Shown: piece after piece, positions 33,346 to 42,875 of the stretch | Position numbering within the stretch: the stretch's first letter is position 1 | How the letters are laid out: each line of letters begins with the position of its first letter | DNA from: Aculops lycopersici | Lineage: Eukaryota > Arthropoda > Arachnida > Trombidiformes > Eriophyidae | Reading direction: 5' to 3' | Assembly: GCA_015350385.1 (NCBI GenBank) | Contig: WNKI01000004.1 | Span: forward strand, 1 to 64,000 | Length of the DNA: 64,000 nucleotides | Notes under the pieces: generated by a model | Seen by the model: the letters and a program-made list of their open reading frames with translations, nothing else | Database searches by the model: none | Told to the model about the DNA's origin: nothing | Program-made: the position numbers and the translations under genes

Positions 33346-34284
33346 TCAATAGTCACTAGTCCACAATTTTATCGTCTTGTCGCCCTCGAGAGCCGACGAG
33401 GCTATTATATTCTTGCTCGGATGGCAAGCTGTAGATATAACGACATCCTTATGCCCAGCTAATTTTTGTACAATCTCTTTGGTCTGGAGGTTCCAAATAT
33501 AAACGTAGTTGTCTTCTGAGCCTGAAACGATCCATTTGCCACCGGTGACTGAAAAGTTGGCAAATATGCAATATTTCTCGTTCTTGTGATCTTTGTAAAC
33601 CTTCAAACATTTGCCCTTGGCAAAGTCCCAAAGTTTCAGTTGATTGTCAAGGGTGGCTGATAAGATATACTTGCCATTTGGACTAAATTTAACAAATGAC
33701 ACTGGCGGATTGCCACCAGCATTGTCGTCAATCAAAGTTTTTACACATTGGCCCGAAGAGGTGTCCCAAATACGACACATTCCATCGTATGAGCTTGATA
33801 CAATTAGAGAACCGTCCCTATTGAAGTCGACTGCTGAAACTGGATCCGAATGGGCAGGATAAATCTTGAGACATTTGCCTGTTTTTACGTCCCAGCATCT
33901 CAGTGTTTCGTCAAATGATCCTGATGCAATTAAATTCGATTGCGGATTGAAAGCACAACAGAAGACGTAATTTGTGTGCCCCTTCAAAACCTTCAGTACC
34001 TTTGAACTGTGGACATCCCACATTTTCAGGGTCTTGTCATCCGATGAGGAGACAATCAATTTGGAGTCACTAGACCATGCTATATCTGAGACTCCTAGCT
34101 TATGGTTTCCTATTGTTCTGTCGAATTTTCCATCACTTGCTGACCACAATTTTATTGAGGTGTCGGCCGAGGCCGATGCTAGCCAGTGTCCATCTGGGGA
34201 AAATTTGATGGATGACACAGCCTTGGTATGTCCCTCGAGAGTGTGAGCCAAAGTATAATTTGGCAGGGCTCTTCCTTCACTCAT
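33346..34284 (-). CDS. WDR5: WDR5, WD40 core subunit of COMPASS/MLL methyltransferase complexes
   Basis: A 312-residue seven-bladed WD40 protein, almost collinear with vertebrate WDR5 (334 residues, whose disordered N-tail is shortened here). Diagnostic blocks are LEGHTKAVSSIKFSPDG, GVSDIAWSSDS, GHTNYVFCCAFNP, AHSDPVSAVDFNRDGS, NPPVSFVKFSPNGKYIL, NEKYCIFANFSVTGGKW and the ending DKTIKLW. It binds Arg-containing WIN motifs and histone H3, scaffolding H3K4 methylation. The only obvious local difference from vertebrates is a three-residue lengthening in the IDDNAGGNPP loop. Single exon; the ATG at 34284 is head-to-head with CHMP7 776 bases away. Confidence 0.97.
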   Translation of the reverse strand: MSEGRALPNYTLAHTLEGHTKAVSSIKFSPDGHWLASASADTSIKLWSASDGKFDRTIGNHKLGVSDIAWSSDSKLIVSSSDDKTLKMWDVHSSKVLKVLKGHTNYVFCCAFNPQSNLIASGSFDETLRCWDVKTGKCLKIYPAHSDPVSAVDFNRDGSLIVSSSYDGMCRIWDTSSGQCVKTLIDDNAGGNPPVSFVKFSPNGKYILSATLDNQLKLWDFAKGKCLKVYKDHKNEKYCIFANFSVTGGKWIVSGSEDNYVYIWNLQTKEIVQKLAGHKDVVISTACHPSKNIIASSALEGDKTIKLWTSDY

Positions 34285-35059
34285 CGGTGGGCTTGTTGTA
34301 GTTTTCGTTGTTGTTTTGGTCCTAGTGGTTATTGGTTGCGTTAGTTGTTCTATTCAATTTCAGACGAGAGTTTGACAATTCTAGTTGATTTGCGTCTAAT
34401 TTGAAGAATGGATTTATATGATTTCATTGGGAATAATAAGTCAGATTATAATAAATTTCATATTATCGATGTAAAATATTCCTTATTTCATGAAAGCTAC
34501 AGAAAATTATGACAGAATAGATGAGTATTGTTTTGTGTTGGACCAAAATAGTGGTAGCATCGCCATGAGTTCTCATGGCTGGAGTAATGAAGGGAACGAA
34601 AGCTGGGGGTATCAGCACGAGCGACTCGTCGCAGCAACAGCGCGCCCGATTAGCATTTGTTGCAATGACGGGCGCCAATGAGCACCGTTTTTCGCCCTCG
34701 ACTAGCACCTTTTCGCGGCCAACTTTGCTGCGGCCGCCGCCTTCGCAAGTCGCTGCTCGCGGGATAGAACGAGAGAAAACCGGTAGCACGTAATGTGGCA
34801 AATCCTTCCACGCTCACGGTTGATATCGACTCTTTTCTCTCTAAATTCTCGTCAACAAAGATTCTTTACTTCTATTTTGTATATTATTATCATTGCCACA
34901 AAAAACATTATCTCTATTACATCTATGAATGCTATATTGTTATGTTACCTAAGAGCTTACTCTCAATCTATTGACGGAAACAAATTGTGAGACAAAGGAT
35001 ACGACGCTCATCAACTTGCCTTATAGAAATACTAAAAACATTGCTAGAAACTAAACAAG
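34285..35059. other. Divergent intergenic region WDR5/CHMP7
   Basis: About 0.77 kb containing both promoters. There is a GC-rich segment around 34600-34790 and AT-rich flanks. No exon recognised in the overlapping short open frames. Confidence 0.55.
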
Positions 35060-36499
35060 ATGTCACATAATGACTCAAACTTCAAGAGTCTCTTGTCGCC
35101 CACTCGATCAGGTACATTCTTTGCTCCCTTTAGAGCAAGATCAGCTAATCCTGATGGATTCGATTCGAAGATGAAGCTTTGGATTAGCGCAATCGAGGAG
35201 TGGGCCGTGGCGCACAAAAGGCTGACCATCTCCCTCAAAGACATTCACCAAATATTTGTATCGGACGCCGGCATTCGTCCAGATAAAGAATGTGTTCGCC
35301 TTGTATTAAGTGAGATGAAACGTAGGGTCCGTATTGTACCCATGAACACTCTAAGAAACTCAACCATTTGGGCAAATGATGACACCATACCATATCTAGA
35401 CAATTTCATAGACCCCAAGGGTTGGCTTGGATGGGGTGTCAAGAAACTCGTTTACAATCCAGCCTCATGGGCAATATCGGCTATCAGAACAGGAGAAGAC
35501 AAAACATACTCAGATTTCACCGACTCTTCAATCACAGATAACCAAAGATTTGTTTGCCTCAAGAGTTTGCATGAATTGTCACAGATATTATATACAGAGT
35601 TGATACGTATCAGCAAAGCTGAAAAACAATATTGTTTCGAGTGGCAGCATCTACTTGAACTGATCACACCCATTATGAACACCATCACTGACGCAACTGA
35701 TAGTAAAGATGTTTTAGAGATTCTCGATATCCTCGTGGAGTATCTGGCCATAAAAAGACACGTATCCATACAAATAGACAATGAAACTAAGCTCATTAAA
35801 GTTGCAAACAATGAAGATTCACCCGACGACGACGTTATTATCACAAAGAAAGATATTGCCATGGCTAGGTTGTTGCGCGCTAAGGAACTACTTACTGCTG
35901 ATGCCGACAGATATCACAGTCAAGCCGCAAGAGCCAAGGCGGAGGCGCTCAATTGTTATAACAGGAAGGAAATAGCAAAGGCCAAATCCCTTCTAAGATC
36001 TCATAAAAGGTTATCTTCTTGCGCTGAGCAGAAAGAAAGCCAATTGACAAATGTAGAAATCATGTTGGAGCAACTAGAAAACACAAACTCAAATATGATG
36101 ATATTACAAGCTTACAAAGACGGCGCGGAAGCCTTGAAGATTGCCAATACGAATTTGGAGGCCAACACATCTGTTCTTGATGACGTCTATGATGTAACAG
36201 CGGAGGCTCATCATCTGAATAACGAAATGTCTCAAATGCTCAATAATATCAGCTGTCTATCTCAACCTCATGTTAGCCAAGCTGATCTAGAAGCTGAACT
36301 TAATGAATACATAGCCAACCAGAGTCGTCAGGTAGACGATGAGAGGCAACAAGCAACAACACCTGTAGCAGAGCACATAGATGATCTTGAGGAAAGATTG
36401 AACAATCTAGTCGTTTGCCAAGACGATCCCTTGGACCGAAGTAGCATGAGAGAGTCCACACCGAGAAAGAAGCAAGTGGTACAATCGGCAACTGAATGA
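35060..36499 (+). CDS. CHMP7: CHMP7, nuclear-envelope ESCRT-III/ESCRT-II hybrid subunit
   Basis: A 479-residue protein. Residues ~30-240 form the ESCRT-II-like tandem winged-helix half (SKMKLWISAIEEWA, LKDIHQIF, GWLGWGVKKLVYNP). The ESCRT-III core follows at ~270-400 (MARLLRAKELLTADADRYHSQAARAKAEALNC is its opening helix, then VEIMLEQLENTNSNMMILQAYKDGAEALK). The C-terminus contains SQADLEAELNEYI and a second acidic DDLEERLNNLV helix, typical MIM-like elements that recruit Vps4. CHMP7 is the inner-membrane adaptor that seals the reforming nuclear envelope with LEMD2. Its length is close to the vertebrate protein (~453). Single exon. AATAAA lies 14 bases past the stop. Confidence 0.93.
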   Translation: MSHNDSNFKSLLSPTRSGTFFAPFRARSANPDGFDSKMKLWISAIEEWAVAHKRLTISLKDIHQIFVSDAGIRPDKECVRLVLSEMKRRVRIVPMNTLRNSTIWANDDTIPYLDNFIDPKGWLGWGVKKLVYNPASWAISAIRTGEDKTYSDFTDSSITDNQRFVCLKSLHELSQILYTELIRISKAEKQYCFEWQHLLELITPIMNTITDATDSKDVLEILDILVEYLAIKRHVSIQIDNETKLIKVANNEDSPDDDVIITKKDIAMARLLRAKELLTADADRYHSQAARAKAEALNCYNRKEIAKAKSLLRSHKRLSSCAEQKESQLTNVEIMLEQLENTNSNMMILQAYKDGAEALKIANTNLEANTSVLDDVYDVTAEAHHLNNEMSQMLNNISCLSQPHVSQADLEAELNEYIANQSRQVDDERQQATTPVAEHIDDLEERLNNLVVCQDDPLDRSSMRESTPRKKQVVQSATE

Positions 36500-36513
36500 G
36501 CAAACTTTCCTTC

Positions 36514-36519
36514 AATAAA
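36514..36519 (+). terminator. CHMP7 poly(A) signal
   Basis: AATAAA 14 bases after the TGA stop, 218 bases before the next ATG on the same strand. Confidence 0.6.
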
Positions 36520-36737
36520 CAGCGACCTCCGACTTTTAAACTTTTGCTTGAGCAAATCCTTTTCAATGCTTGTCCTTTTAACCTTGATTTTGGTCTAACA
36601 ATCCTTGAGAAAAAGAAAAATGCGGTAGAGTATGCAAGCATGCAGTTTTTTATCACGTCACAAATCGACACAGATTTCACTTACTAAACCATTTTTCCGA
36701 GTGTTATATCATAGTAGCTACATAATCAAGTATCAAG

Positions 36738-37094
36738 ATGCAAGACATGAGATTAGAGTTTCTCCGTCCCAAGATGGACACACTGTTCGCCAATAAGGAG
36801 GCATTTGAATCAAGAACTAATATGGATTACAACTCAGCCATAAAAGCTGGTCGTGAGTTTCGTAACCCTAGCATTTGTGAAAAACTCATTGAACGATTCA
36901 AGATTCAACAGTATGGATCTAATCTTGAAAGATCCGAGGATTCGAGGACCGAGGTCGGGAGATACAAGAAGCCTCGAACAATCTATAGTCCAGAAAGACC
37001 TCGTAGTGGACACTTTTCAAGGTCACATCATGATAAGCAATCATCGAAACATCGCAGTTCCAATAGCAGTGGTGGGGGCTCGAGTCGCAAATGA
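36738..37094 (+). CDS. Miniature SAP30BP/HCNGP-like protein
   Basis: A 118-residue protein containing the signature of the HCNGP/SAP30-binding-protein family (spliceosome-associated, also a transcription cofactor): MDYNSAIKAGREFRNPSICEKLIERF, followed by a YGSN turn. The family consensus has EFRNPSIYEKLI and LGTN at the same spacing. Vertebrate SAP30BP is about 308 residues with an acidic N-terminus and a conserved DPHGW stretch after the LGTN. Both are missing here, replaced by a short Arg/Ser/His-rich tail (SPERPRSGHFSRSHHDK). I see no downstream exon encoding the missing part. The ATG at 36738 is followed by a second in-frame ATG four codons on. It is convergent with the Skeletor-like gene, 94 bases between stops. 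Confidence 0.72.
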   Translation: MQDMRLEFLRPKMDTLFANKEAFESRTNMDYNSAIKAGREFRNPSICEKLIERFKIQQYGSNLERSEDSRTEVGRYKKPRTIYSPERPRSGHFSRSHHDKQSSKHRSSNSSGGGSSRK

Positions 37095-37188
37095 TTATCA
37101 AAATCTTTTCCATCAATTATCACCACAAGTGTAATATGATAAAAATTTTAGTCATTTCAAATAACAATAGATCAACAGCAAAACAATA

Positions 37189-39426
37189 CTATTCACCGCC
37201 TGTATCATCACGCACTATGATTTTCCATCCCATATTCCGCTGTGTATAACTCTGATAATAAACAACATCCGGTGTGCTAACATTCGGAGTCCACTGTAAG
37301 ATGCCAGGTTGTCCTGAGAGACAAGTATAGTTCAGCTTGGCCCTAAACTGGGCAAACGATTGATGAGTTTCAGCCTTGCGAATATCGTTGACACTACTTG
37401 GCAGCCAAGCGCATAGGCGACCCACCGAAGTTGGCGCTGGCTTACCTATCATCTGAGGTTGGGTAGCTAGCTGTGGCTTGTTACTTGGCGGTTTGCTCGA
37501 TGATCCGGGAGCCTTTTCAAATTGCAAACCTGCAAAGACTTTCTGGTGGTTGCGCTGGGAGGTGTTCTGCAACAGGTAGCCGCCGTATGGTTCGTCGGTG
37601 ATGTAGAATGGGTGATAGAAGCGGTAGCTCTTGTCAAAGGAATCACCTCCTTCAATGCGAAAGGTGTAAGTTTTACCTCTTTGTACATGCAGTATTGGCG
37701 CCATAAGTCCGTTGATGTACCATACGAGTCCCGGCGATCCCTCGCCAGTCATCTGCATGTAACCCTTTTGGACTCCCGGGTGGCCGAGGCGAGCGTAGAA
37801 GATGGTTTGTGACTTGTTGAGCATAACTGGCTGACTCCAGGAGACTGTGTTGTGAAATGGGATCATCGAAGGATCAACAGGTTTCAGGGAGTTCTGGTTG
37901 TTTGATGCTGATGATCGAGAAAATTGAGACAAGAAGCCTAGCGGCGATCTATTCTCATTACTAGGCATCGAGAGTGCCGCAACCTGTTGCCGGCTGAATG
38001 TTGCATCATTGGCATTCAAACTTGGATCATGCGAGGGCATTGTAAACTGAAAGCAATTCTTAGTTATCTTTCTGCCAAATTCAATTTTGAAATCTCCCTT
38101 CGAGTACATATGATGATATCTCGGCTCCTTAAATTTGTTCAACTTGCCCACTGCCCAAATAATATAAGACAGGCCGGTTGTTTTGATTACCTTGTCGCCC
38201 TCGTCACCAGTGTTTTGTAAGTTTCGCCTAAAGGTAATCTTGGTGAGTCCATTCTCTCTGGTGTAGGTGTGAATTTGATAGTTCTCAACGCCACCAACCT
38301 TGGTGTCGGGACAAACCCCGCGGAACTCGTTGTTCTGTAAACTGACGCATGGGTGTCTATCGGTGAGATTATAGTCGAAGGTGTATCCCAAATGGGCTTC
38401 TAGATAAGAGATTGACACGTCGCCTCCAATCATTCGAGAGGAATTGTCTGAACCACTCAATCCGAAGCCAATGTAATCGTTTGGGTTGATCCTGGCCACT
38501 AGCTCAAAGGTTATCTGGGGTCCAAAAATTTCCCAATTCAACTGGATATCTCGGTGAAGCTGCTCACATTGAGGCAATCTAGACTCATACTTGATGATTG
38601 ACACCAACGAAGGTGGCACACTTAAGTGGCTAGGAATGATGACACTGCCATAGTTTTCCTGTTCAGCTATATCGTATATGGCGAGCCAGTCTATGTCGAA
38701 TATAGTCAAGTTACCTGGCAATTCAAGCACAACATCCTCGCCTTCATACTTGCCCAAGGGCTCTAAAGATCCTGTTTCATCGGGAACTCGGGTGCCCGTT
38801 GGATTGGGTTGAGGTCCAATTCCGGCATAGAAAAAGGTATTGGCACCAAGACCATCGTAAAACAATTGCTGAATGCCAATGGATCGTGAGTTAATCAATG
38901 TAACCGTCTCAGATTTCACCTCATGAGCTAGCCGACTAAACTCCGAGATTTTCTTCGGTGTTGGTGGCTCAAATCCTTCGGGTATTATAATGTCACCTAA
39001 ATTTCTGCTTCCTCTTATATCCCAAATCGAAAGCCAACGAATTGAGGTTATGCGACGATCATTTGGCATTCGTATAGTAATATCACGATTCGTATATCTT
39101 TGCAATCTATTCGTTCGACCATCTTCACTTGGTATAATGAATCCCTTATTGCTAGGCCGAATCGAAGAACCAGCCCAAAAGAATGCATCCTGTGAGAGTC
39201 CGTCATAGAAAAAGTTCTTGATCAAAAAGGTATACTCGTCAATTGTGTACACATCACCATTAACCTGATGGGCGTATGTGTTGAATTTGCCTAGGTAGGC
39301 GCCTAGATAGTCGTTGCTAGCTTCCGCTCTGTTGTTTTGTGTGATTGAGACGCAGATCAATAGTAATGCTGCTGAGATCAGATTGCTTGCTCTTAATTGA
39401 CTAGCTACTTTTTCTTGTTTCATCAT
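37189..39426 (-). CDS. Skeletor: Skeletor-type secreted DM13-DM13-DOMON protein
   Basis: A 745-residue single-exon protein. A signal peptide (hydrophobic ISAALLLICVSI, about residues 17-28) is followed by two DM13 domains (~40-150 and ~165-275). Each carries the FFYDGL/LFYDGL core, the FFWAG or FFYAG motif and the IDWLAIYD-type strand. The DOMON domain (~285-470) includes IQLNWEIFGPQITFELVARI and ends before FKIEFGRKI. The last ~200 residues are the Skeletor C-terminal module: NGLMAPILHVQRGKTYTFRIEGG, then YHPFYITDEPYGGY. Insect Skeletor was first described as a spindle-matrix and chromatin protein, but the domain set is that of an extracellular, possibly cuticle-modifying redox protein, and the signal peptide agrees. 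Two Met codons open the protein. Confidence 0.88.
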   Translation of the reverse strand: MMKQEKVASQLRASNLISAALLLICVSITQNNRAEASNDYLGAYLGKFNTYAHQVNGDVYTIDEYTFLIKNFFYDGLSQDAFFWAGSSIRPSNKGFIIPSEDGRTNRLQRYTNRDITIRMPNDRRITSIRWLSIWDIRGSRNLGDIIIPEGFEPPTPKKISEFSRLAHEVKSETVTLINSRSIGIQQLFYDGLGANTFFYAGIGPQPNPTGTRVPDETGSLEPLGKYEGEDVVLELPGNLTIFDIDWLAIYDIAEQENYGSVIIPSHLSVPPSLVSIIKYESRLPQCEQLHRDIQLNWEIFGPQITFELVARINPNDYIGFGLSGSDNSSRMIGGDVSISYLEAHLGYTFDYNLTDRHPCVSLQNNEFRGVCPDTKVGGVENYQIHTYTRENGLTKITFRRNLQNTGDEGDKVIKTTGLSYIIWAVGKLNKFKEPRYHHMYSKGDFKIEFGRKITKNCFQFTMPSHDPSLNANDATFSRQQVAALSMPSNENRSPLGFLSQFSRSSASNNQNSLKPVDPSMIPFHNTVSWSQPVMLNKSQTIFYARLGHPGVQKGYMQMTGEGSPGLVWYINGLMAPILHVQRGKTYTFRIEGGDSFDKSYRFYHPFYITDEPYGGYLLQNTSQRNHQKVFAGLQFEKAPGSSSKPPSNKPQLATQPQMIGKPAPTSVGRLCAWLPSSVNDIRKAETHQSFAQFRAKLNYTCLSGQPGILQWTPNVSTPDVVYYQSYTQRNMGWKIIVRDDTGGE

Positions 39427-40062
39427 GATGTTCTTGGTTGCTAATTTTACACTCGGCTACTTCTCACTAACCAATTCGCTGCATATTTTACCCTCTTCTT
39501 GTATCTATTCGAATGAAAGTATTGGCAATTGTCTAGATGAGCTCATGCCAATCTGATACAATGGCGCAATGATGAAAGTCTCCCGCCAACCAAACATGTC
39601 TCTAATCGTTGACATGAACTTGAGCAACTGGTGCCACTTTCATTCGTGCCGTCACTGACAAGCGCCATCGTTGATGCACCTGTTGCTGCTGTCGCTGGCT
39701 CCACCGTTGCCAGCTTGCAGTTATTTAATGAGATAACTAGCTCCGCTCCAGTCTTGGTAACTTGACCAAGTTTCCACCACTCACTTGCTCACGAATATTC
39801 CATTTGACCACTCGAACTGGAGCAAGACCACACATAGCTCAAGTCACTTTCCAAGTTCATGTGGAAAGGTGAGATAAGGTCGACAAATAAACAAAGTGTA
39901 CAGATAGATCTCTTTCTCTGATGCTGAATTGGAGACATTGAATCTTAAAAGTTTGGCTGGAGATACACCACATGTTTCAAATTTAGGACTTATTTTTAAT
40001 GAAATAGTTGCTCAAGGTTTCTCCTATGAGCAACAGAATTCTGAGCATTTTTGAAAATTATC
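39427..40062. other. Skeletor promoter and Pex11 3' region; no gene seen
   Basis: About 0.64 kb. ATTAAA (minus strand) near 39996-40001 can serve Pex11. The remainder is presumably the upstream region of the Skeletor-like gene. No ORF with recognisable content. Confidence 0.5.
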
Positions 40063-40923
40063 TCAGCTCGGCGATAGCCTGTAGTCTTTGTGATAAATTT
40101 GAAGGATTCCCATTGTGGTCGAAATAATACCCAACATCGATATAAACGTTGGATGGAGTGGAATTTTGTTCACCGATGAATAGGGAATCCAAAAGTCGCA
40201 AAAGTTTTTCGTCAAATCACAGCTTAGTTTCGGGTATCTTCTTGCCCACTTAATTGGTGTTCCAAAGGACAGTTTTGCCAGCTCACTGTCCAGATTGTCC
40301 TTGTCTCGGCTTCGTTTTTGTTGTACTACACAAATCAATTCGTAAAAGTCCCTAAGTAGATTCATTGACACCGAATACAGCCAAAACTTGTTGGCCCTCT
40401 CAACCCAGATTTGTTTTTCCACCTGTAGCAGTCCCATTTGATGCAACCACAAGACATGGTCGGCAAACATCTGAACCGACTGCCAAAACTTGGAGGCAGC
40501 CAGTGTCATTCTAATAACGGGATCATAGATTTGCATCGATCTCATCGCCGAATACAACTGGTCGGTGCAACGTCCGAATGAGAAAAGCCTTCGACATGAC
40601 ACAAAGTATTGCTCTAGTTCTCTCAGCTTGTAGATGACTTCTAATATCTTGATACCACCTTTCGAGGTTTTTGTGTAGTAGATGTGAAGGACTCCATTGA
40701 GGAATTTCGTGGTATACTGTGCCAATCTTTGTAAGTCAGTGTGAGGGGTATAAAAGAGTAAGTCACCTATTGCTAGAACAATTGGCTGAGATAGTCCAAG
40801 TCATAATATAATCGGAATTGAATTTGACAGGTCTACAAAACTTCGCATACAAACTTACCGTATTAATTTTTCCCGACCGGCTGATTGAGCATTAAATTTC
40901 ACAATACTATCTATCGAGCTCAT
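40063..40923 (-). CDS. Pex11: Pex11 peroxisomal membrane-elongation protein, 2 exons
   Basis: I read this as complement(join(40063..40726, 40859..40923)), 242 residues. Exon 1 is 65 bases: MSSIDSIVKFNAQSAGREKL, then Ile and the start of an Arg codon, ending at a GTAAGT donor. Exon 2 starts after ACAAAG with the A that completes the Arg codon, giving LIRLAQYTTKFLN. VKFNAQ and GREKL are the Pex11 N-terminal amphipathic hallmark. Later family blocks are RRLFSFGRC, DHVLWLHQMGLL, FWLYSVSMNLLRDFYEL, NFCDFWIPYSS and the C-terminal membrane segment ISMLGIISTTMGIL. Pex11 tubulates peroxisomes before fission. An automated single-frame reading would start at a TTG at 40725 and miss exon 1. Confidence 0.93.
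40727..40858 (-). other. Pex11 intron (132 bases)
   Basis: Donor CG|GTAAGT (GT at 40858-40857) and acceptor ACAAAG (AG at 40728-40727), phase 2. It sits 65 coding bases after the ATG, i.e. at the extreme 5' end of the gene. Confidence 0.88.
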
Positions 40924-41169
40924 CTTGGTTTCTAATCATCATTCGTCTTGACACCTCAAAGTATAATTAAGCAATCGAACATTGTTGAAAGAAGATAACG
41001 TTAGTTGTTTATTATTTTTCCTTGAAGTAATTCTCCATTCACACAGGTGGTTACTGTTGCTCGCTGCTCAAGATTCCACCAACACTTGACTCCGTGAATG
41101 ACGACCTCCGTGCTCAAGAGACTCTTTGTTATGCCTTTATTCAGAGTAGATTGCAACTTGAGAGTTTGA

Positions 41170-41859
41170 TTATGAGTCGAATTTCTTCTTGTCTATATCA
41201 CGCTCTGCATCTCTCATATGCTTCACTTGCTCCATCATAGGATACCTGGAGTAGCCCGCAAGTCTTTTGTCGATAGTAGTTTCCTCGTCCAGTCTCACAG
41301 ATGCATCGATATCTCGCTGATCTGTTTGTACGATTCTCCTGACAGGTATGAATGCACCTGCAACTGGGATTGAATCAACGGCTAGATAGTTGTAGGTGGT
41401 AACTGCATGTTTTGTTGGTAGCAACTCACAACTGATTCCCTTCTTCTTGAGATATAAGGGGATCTTTGTATCTACAGGCGCATGCTCGTCACCATATCCA
41501 ATGACTAGTATTTTGATTTTGGGCGTTATAATGTCGAACACGGCTAAAGAATCAGGCGTTATCTCGGCACCTGACTTTACCGACCAAGAGTAGACGCCGT
41601 GGACTGGGAATACAACAAGTGAGCCTACAATAAATAGCTGGTTTGATAATCTAAAACCTCCATTCGAGTAGGTATTGATCAAGTTGAGATCGAACTCCTC
41701 GTAGTTCAAATTCTTAACGGTTGTCTTTCCATCTCCATCGTAAGCTGCACTGTCTGATCCAATTGTATTCGATACACTCCTTTGGGATAGCCTCAACAGC
41801 TTAAGCTTAGACCTAGATGCTAGGCAGGTAACAGATCGATGGATAATATTGCCGATCAT
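41170..41859 (-). CDS. NDUFAF3: NDUFAF3, mitochondrial complex I assembly factor
   Basis: A 229-residue protein with a basic, Ser-rich N-terminal presequence (MIGNIIHRSVTCLASRSKLKL) for mitochondrial import. The conserved Mth938-like domain follows: YSNGGFRLSNQLFIVGSLVVFP, then the EITPDSLAVFDI strand and the signature KIKILVIGYGDE. NDUFAF3 works with NDUFAF4 in early assembly of the Q-module of respiratory complex I. Length is close to the vertebrate 184 plus a longer C-terminal tail (QVKHMRDAERDIDKKKFDS). AATAAA lies at 41141-41136 on the minus strand, 28 bases after the stop. The ATG at 41859 faces SNIP1. Confidence 0.93.
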   Translation of the reverse strand: MIGNIIHRSVTCLASRSKLKLLRLSQRSVSNTIGSDSAAYDGDGKTTVKNLNYEEFDLNLINTYSNGGFRLSNQLFIVGSLVVFPVHGVYSWSVKSGAEITPDSLAVFDIITPKIKILVIGYGDEHAPVDTKIPLYLKKKGISCELLPTKHAVTTYNYLAVDSIPVAGAFIPVRRIVQTDQRDIDASVRLDEETTIDKRLAGYSRYPMMEQVKHMRDAERDIDKKKFDS

Positions 41860-42062
41860 GATGTTGAATTAAATGTAGCTGTATAACGACATCAAATGAC
41901 GCGTATTCTTCAGTGATTCTGTTTATCTAACATTCAAAAACTCACAAGCACGTGCGTCCACAGTGCCAACCATCCAAAACAAAAACAATTTATATGCGTA
42001 TCCATAACAAGAGCAATCCTGCATTAGTAAATCAAAATTGTCGAGCGAATGTTGTAATTATA
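41860..42062. promoter_or_regulatory. Compact divergent promoter NDUFAF3/SNIP1
   Basis: Only about 200 bases (or 134 if SNIP1 starts at 41994) separate the two divergent start codons. This interval must carry both promoters and 5' UTRs. It includes a CACGTG core (41949-41954). Inferred from gene positions. Confidence 0.5.
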
Positions 42063-42536
42063 ATGGACAAAAAACCGGAGGTTTCTACTGCTCCGAACTT
42101 TGGGCTCAGTGGAGCTCTAGCAAAGGATACAAACACCTTTAAAGGAGTGGTAATTAAATACAATGAACCTGTGGAAGCTCACAAACCCGACCAAAGATGG
42201 TTCCTCTACCCCTTCAAGGGTGAGGAAAGCCTCGATCCTATACCAATTTATAGACAATCTGCCTACTTACTAGGCAAGGATAGATCAATTGCTGATATAC
42301 CCATCGACCATCCATCTTGCTCCAAACAACATGCTGTAATCCAGTTCAGAAAAGTTAAAGGCAAAATATATCCATACATCATCGACTTGGATTCAACAAA
42401 CAAGACTAAGCTCAACGACGAAATCTTAGAGTCCCGAAGGTATTATCAATTATTTGAGAAGGATATGATTAAATTTGGTTTTAGCACAAGAGAATATGTG
42501 ATAATGAATGAACAATGCGCTGTTGCGGATGACTAG
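42063..42536 (+). CDS. SNIP1: SNIP1-like FHA-domain protein, FHA-only form
   Basis: A 157-residue protein, nearly all FHA domain: FGLSGALAKDTNTFKGVVIKY, RWFLYPFKGEE, then the phosphopeptide-binding core YLLGKDRSIADIPIDHPSCSKQHAVIQF, YIIDLDSTNKTKLND, and the ending KFGFSTREYVIMNE. These are the most conserved blocks of SNIP1 (Smad nuclear-interacting protein 1; Drosophila Dawdle-like role in miRNA biogenesis and splicing). The ~230-residue Arg/Ser-rich N-terminal half of the vertebrate protein is gone. The start at 42063 has an excellent context (A at -3, G at +4); an in-frame ATG at 41994 would add 23 residues, and the frame's upstream end is only a GTG. ATTAAA follows at 42550. Confidence 0.9.
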   Translation: MDKKPEVSTAPNFGLSGALAKDTNTFKGVVIKYNEPVEAHKPDQRWFLYPFKGEESLDPIPIYRQSAYLLGKDRSIADIPIDHPSCSKQHAVIQFRKVKGKIYPYIIDLDSTNKTKLNDEILESRRYYQLFEKDMIKFGFSTREYVIMNEQCAVADD

Positions 42537-42692
42537 CTTGATTACCTCAATTAAATGATTCGAAAAAAACTTGGCACGTGCCCACAAGTATGTTTCATCA
42601 TCAGTCGGCCCAATTACTAATTAATGCTTCACTCCACAGTCTAGTTAATCTTGCGCCAAGTAAGGGAATTGGAAGGAATGAAGCTTGAGAGT

Positions 42693-42875
42693 TTATGTAG
42701 GAATATAATTATAGATTCGAGTCGTTAAAACGGCATCCATATTGGCCAGTGACACATCCTCGGCATTCAAAACAGGCAAGAGCCAATGGTAACGAGAGGT
42801 TAAGGTTTGGAACATACCGGTTGACATGCTAGCTGAAAGAATGGTTGTAAAGTGAACATTCTCATTAGCTCCTTC
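42693..42875 (-). pseudogene. C-terminal fragment of a short-chain dehydrogenase/reductase
   Basis: The minus strand reads NVHFTTILSASMSTGMFQ, then WLLPVLNAEDVS and IYNYIPT. This is the late Rossmann/substrate region of SDR16C-type enzymes, where the usual form has a Pro-x-x-hydrophobic-x-TGMF loop and a WLLPIL motif followed by a tyrosine-proline end. The catalytic YxxxK part and everything before it are missing. Its 5' boundary at about 42875 runs directly into the NIPBL fragment on the other strand. The complementary N-terminal piece lies at 25930-26115 in opposite orientation. Confidence 0.72.
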
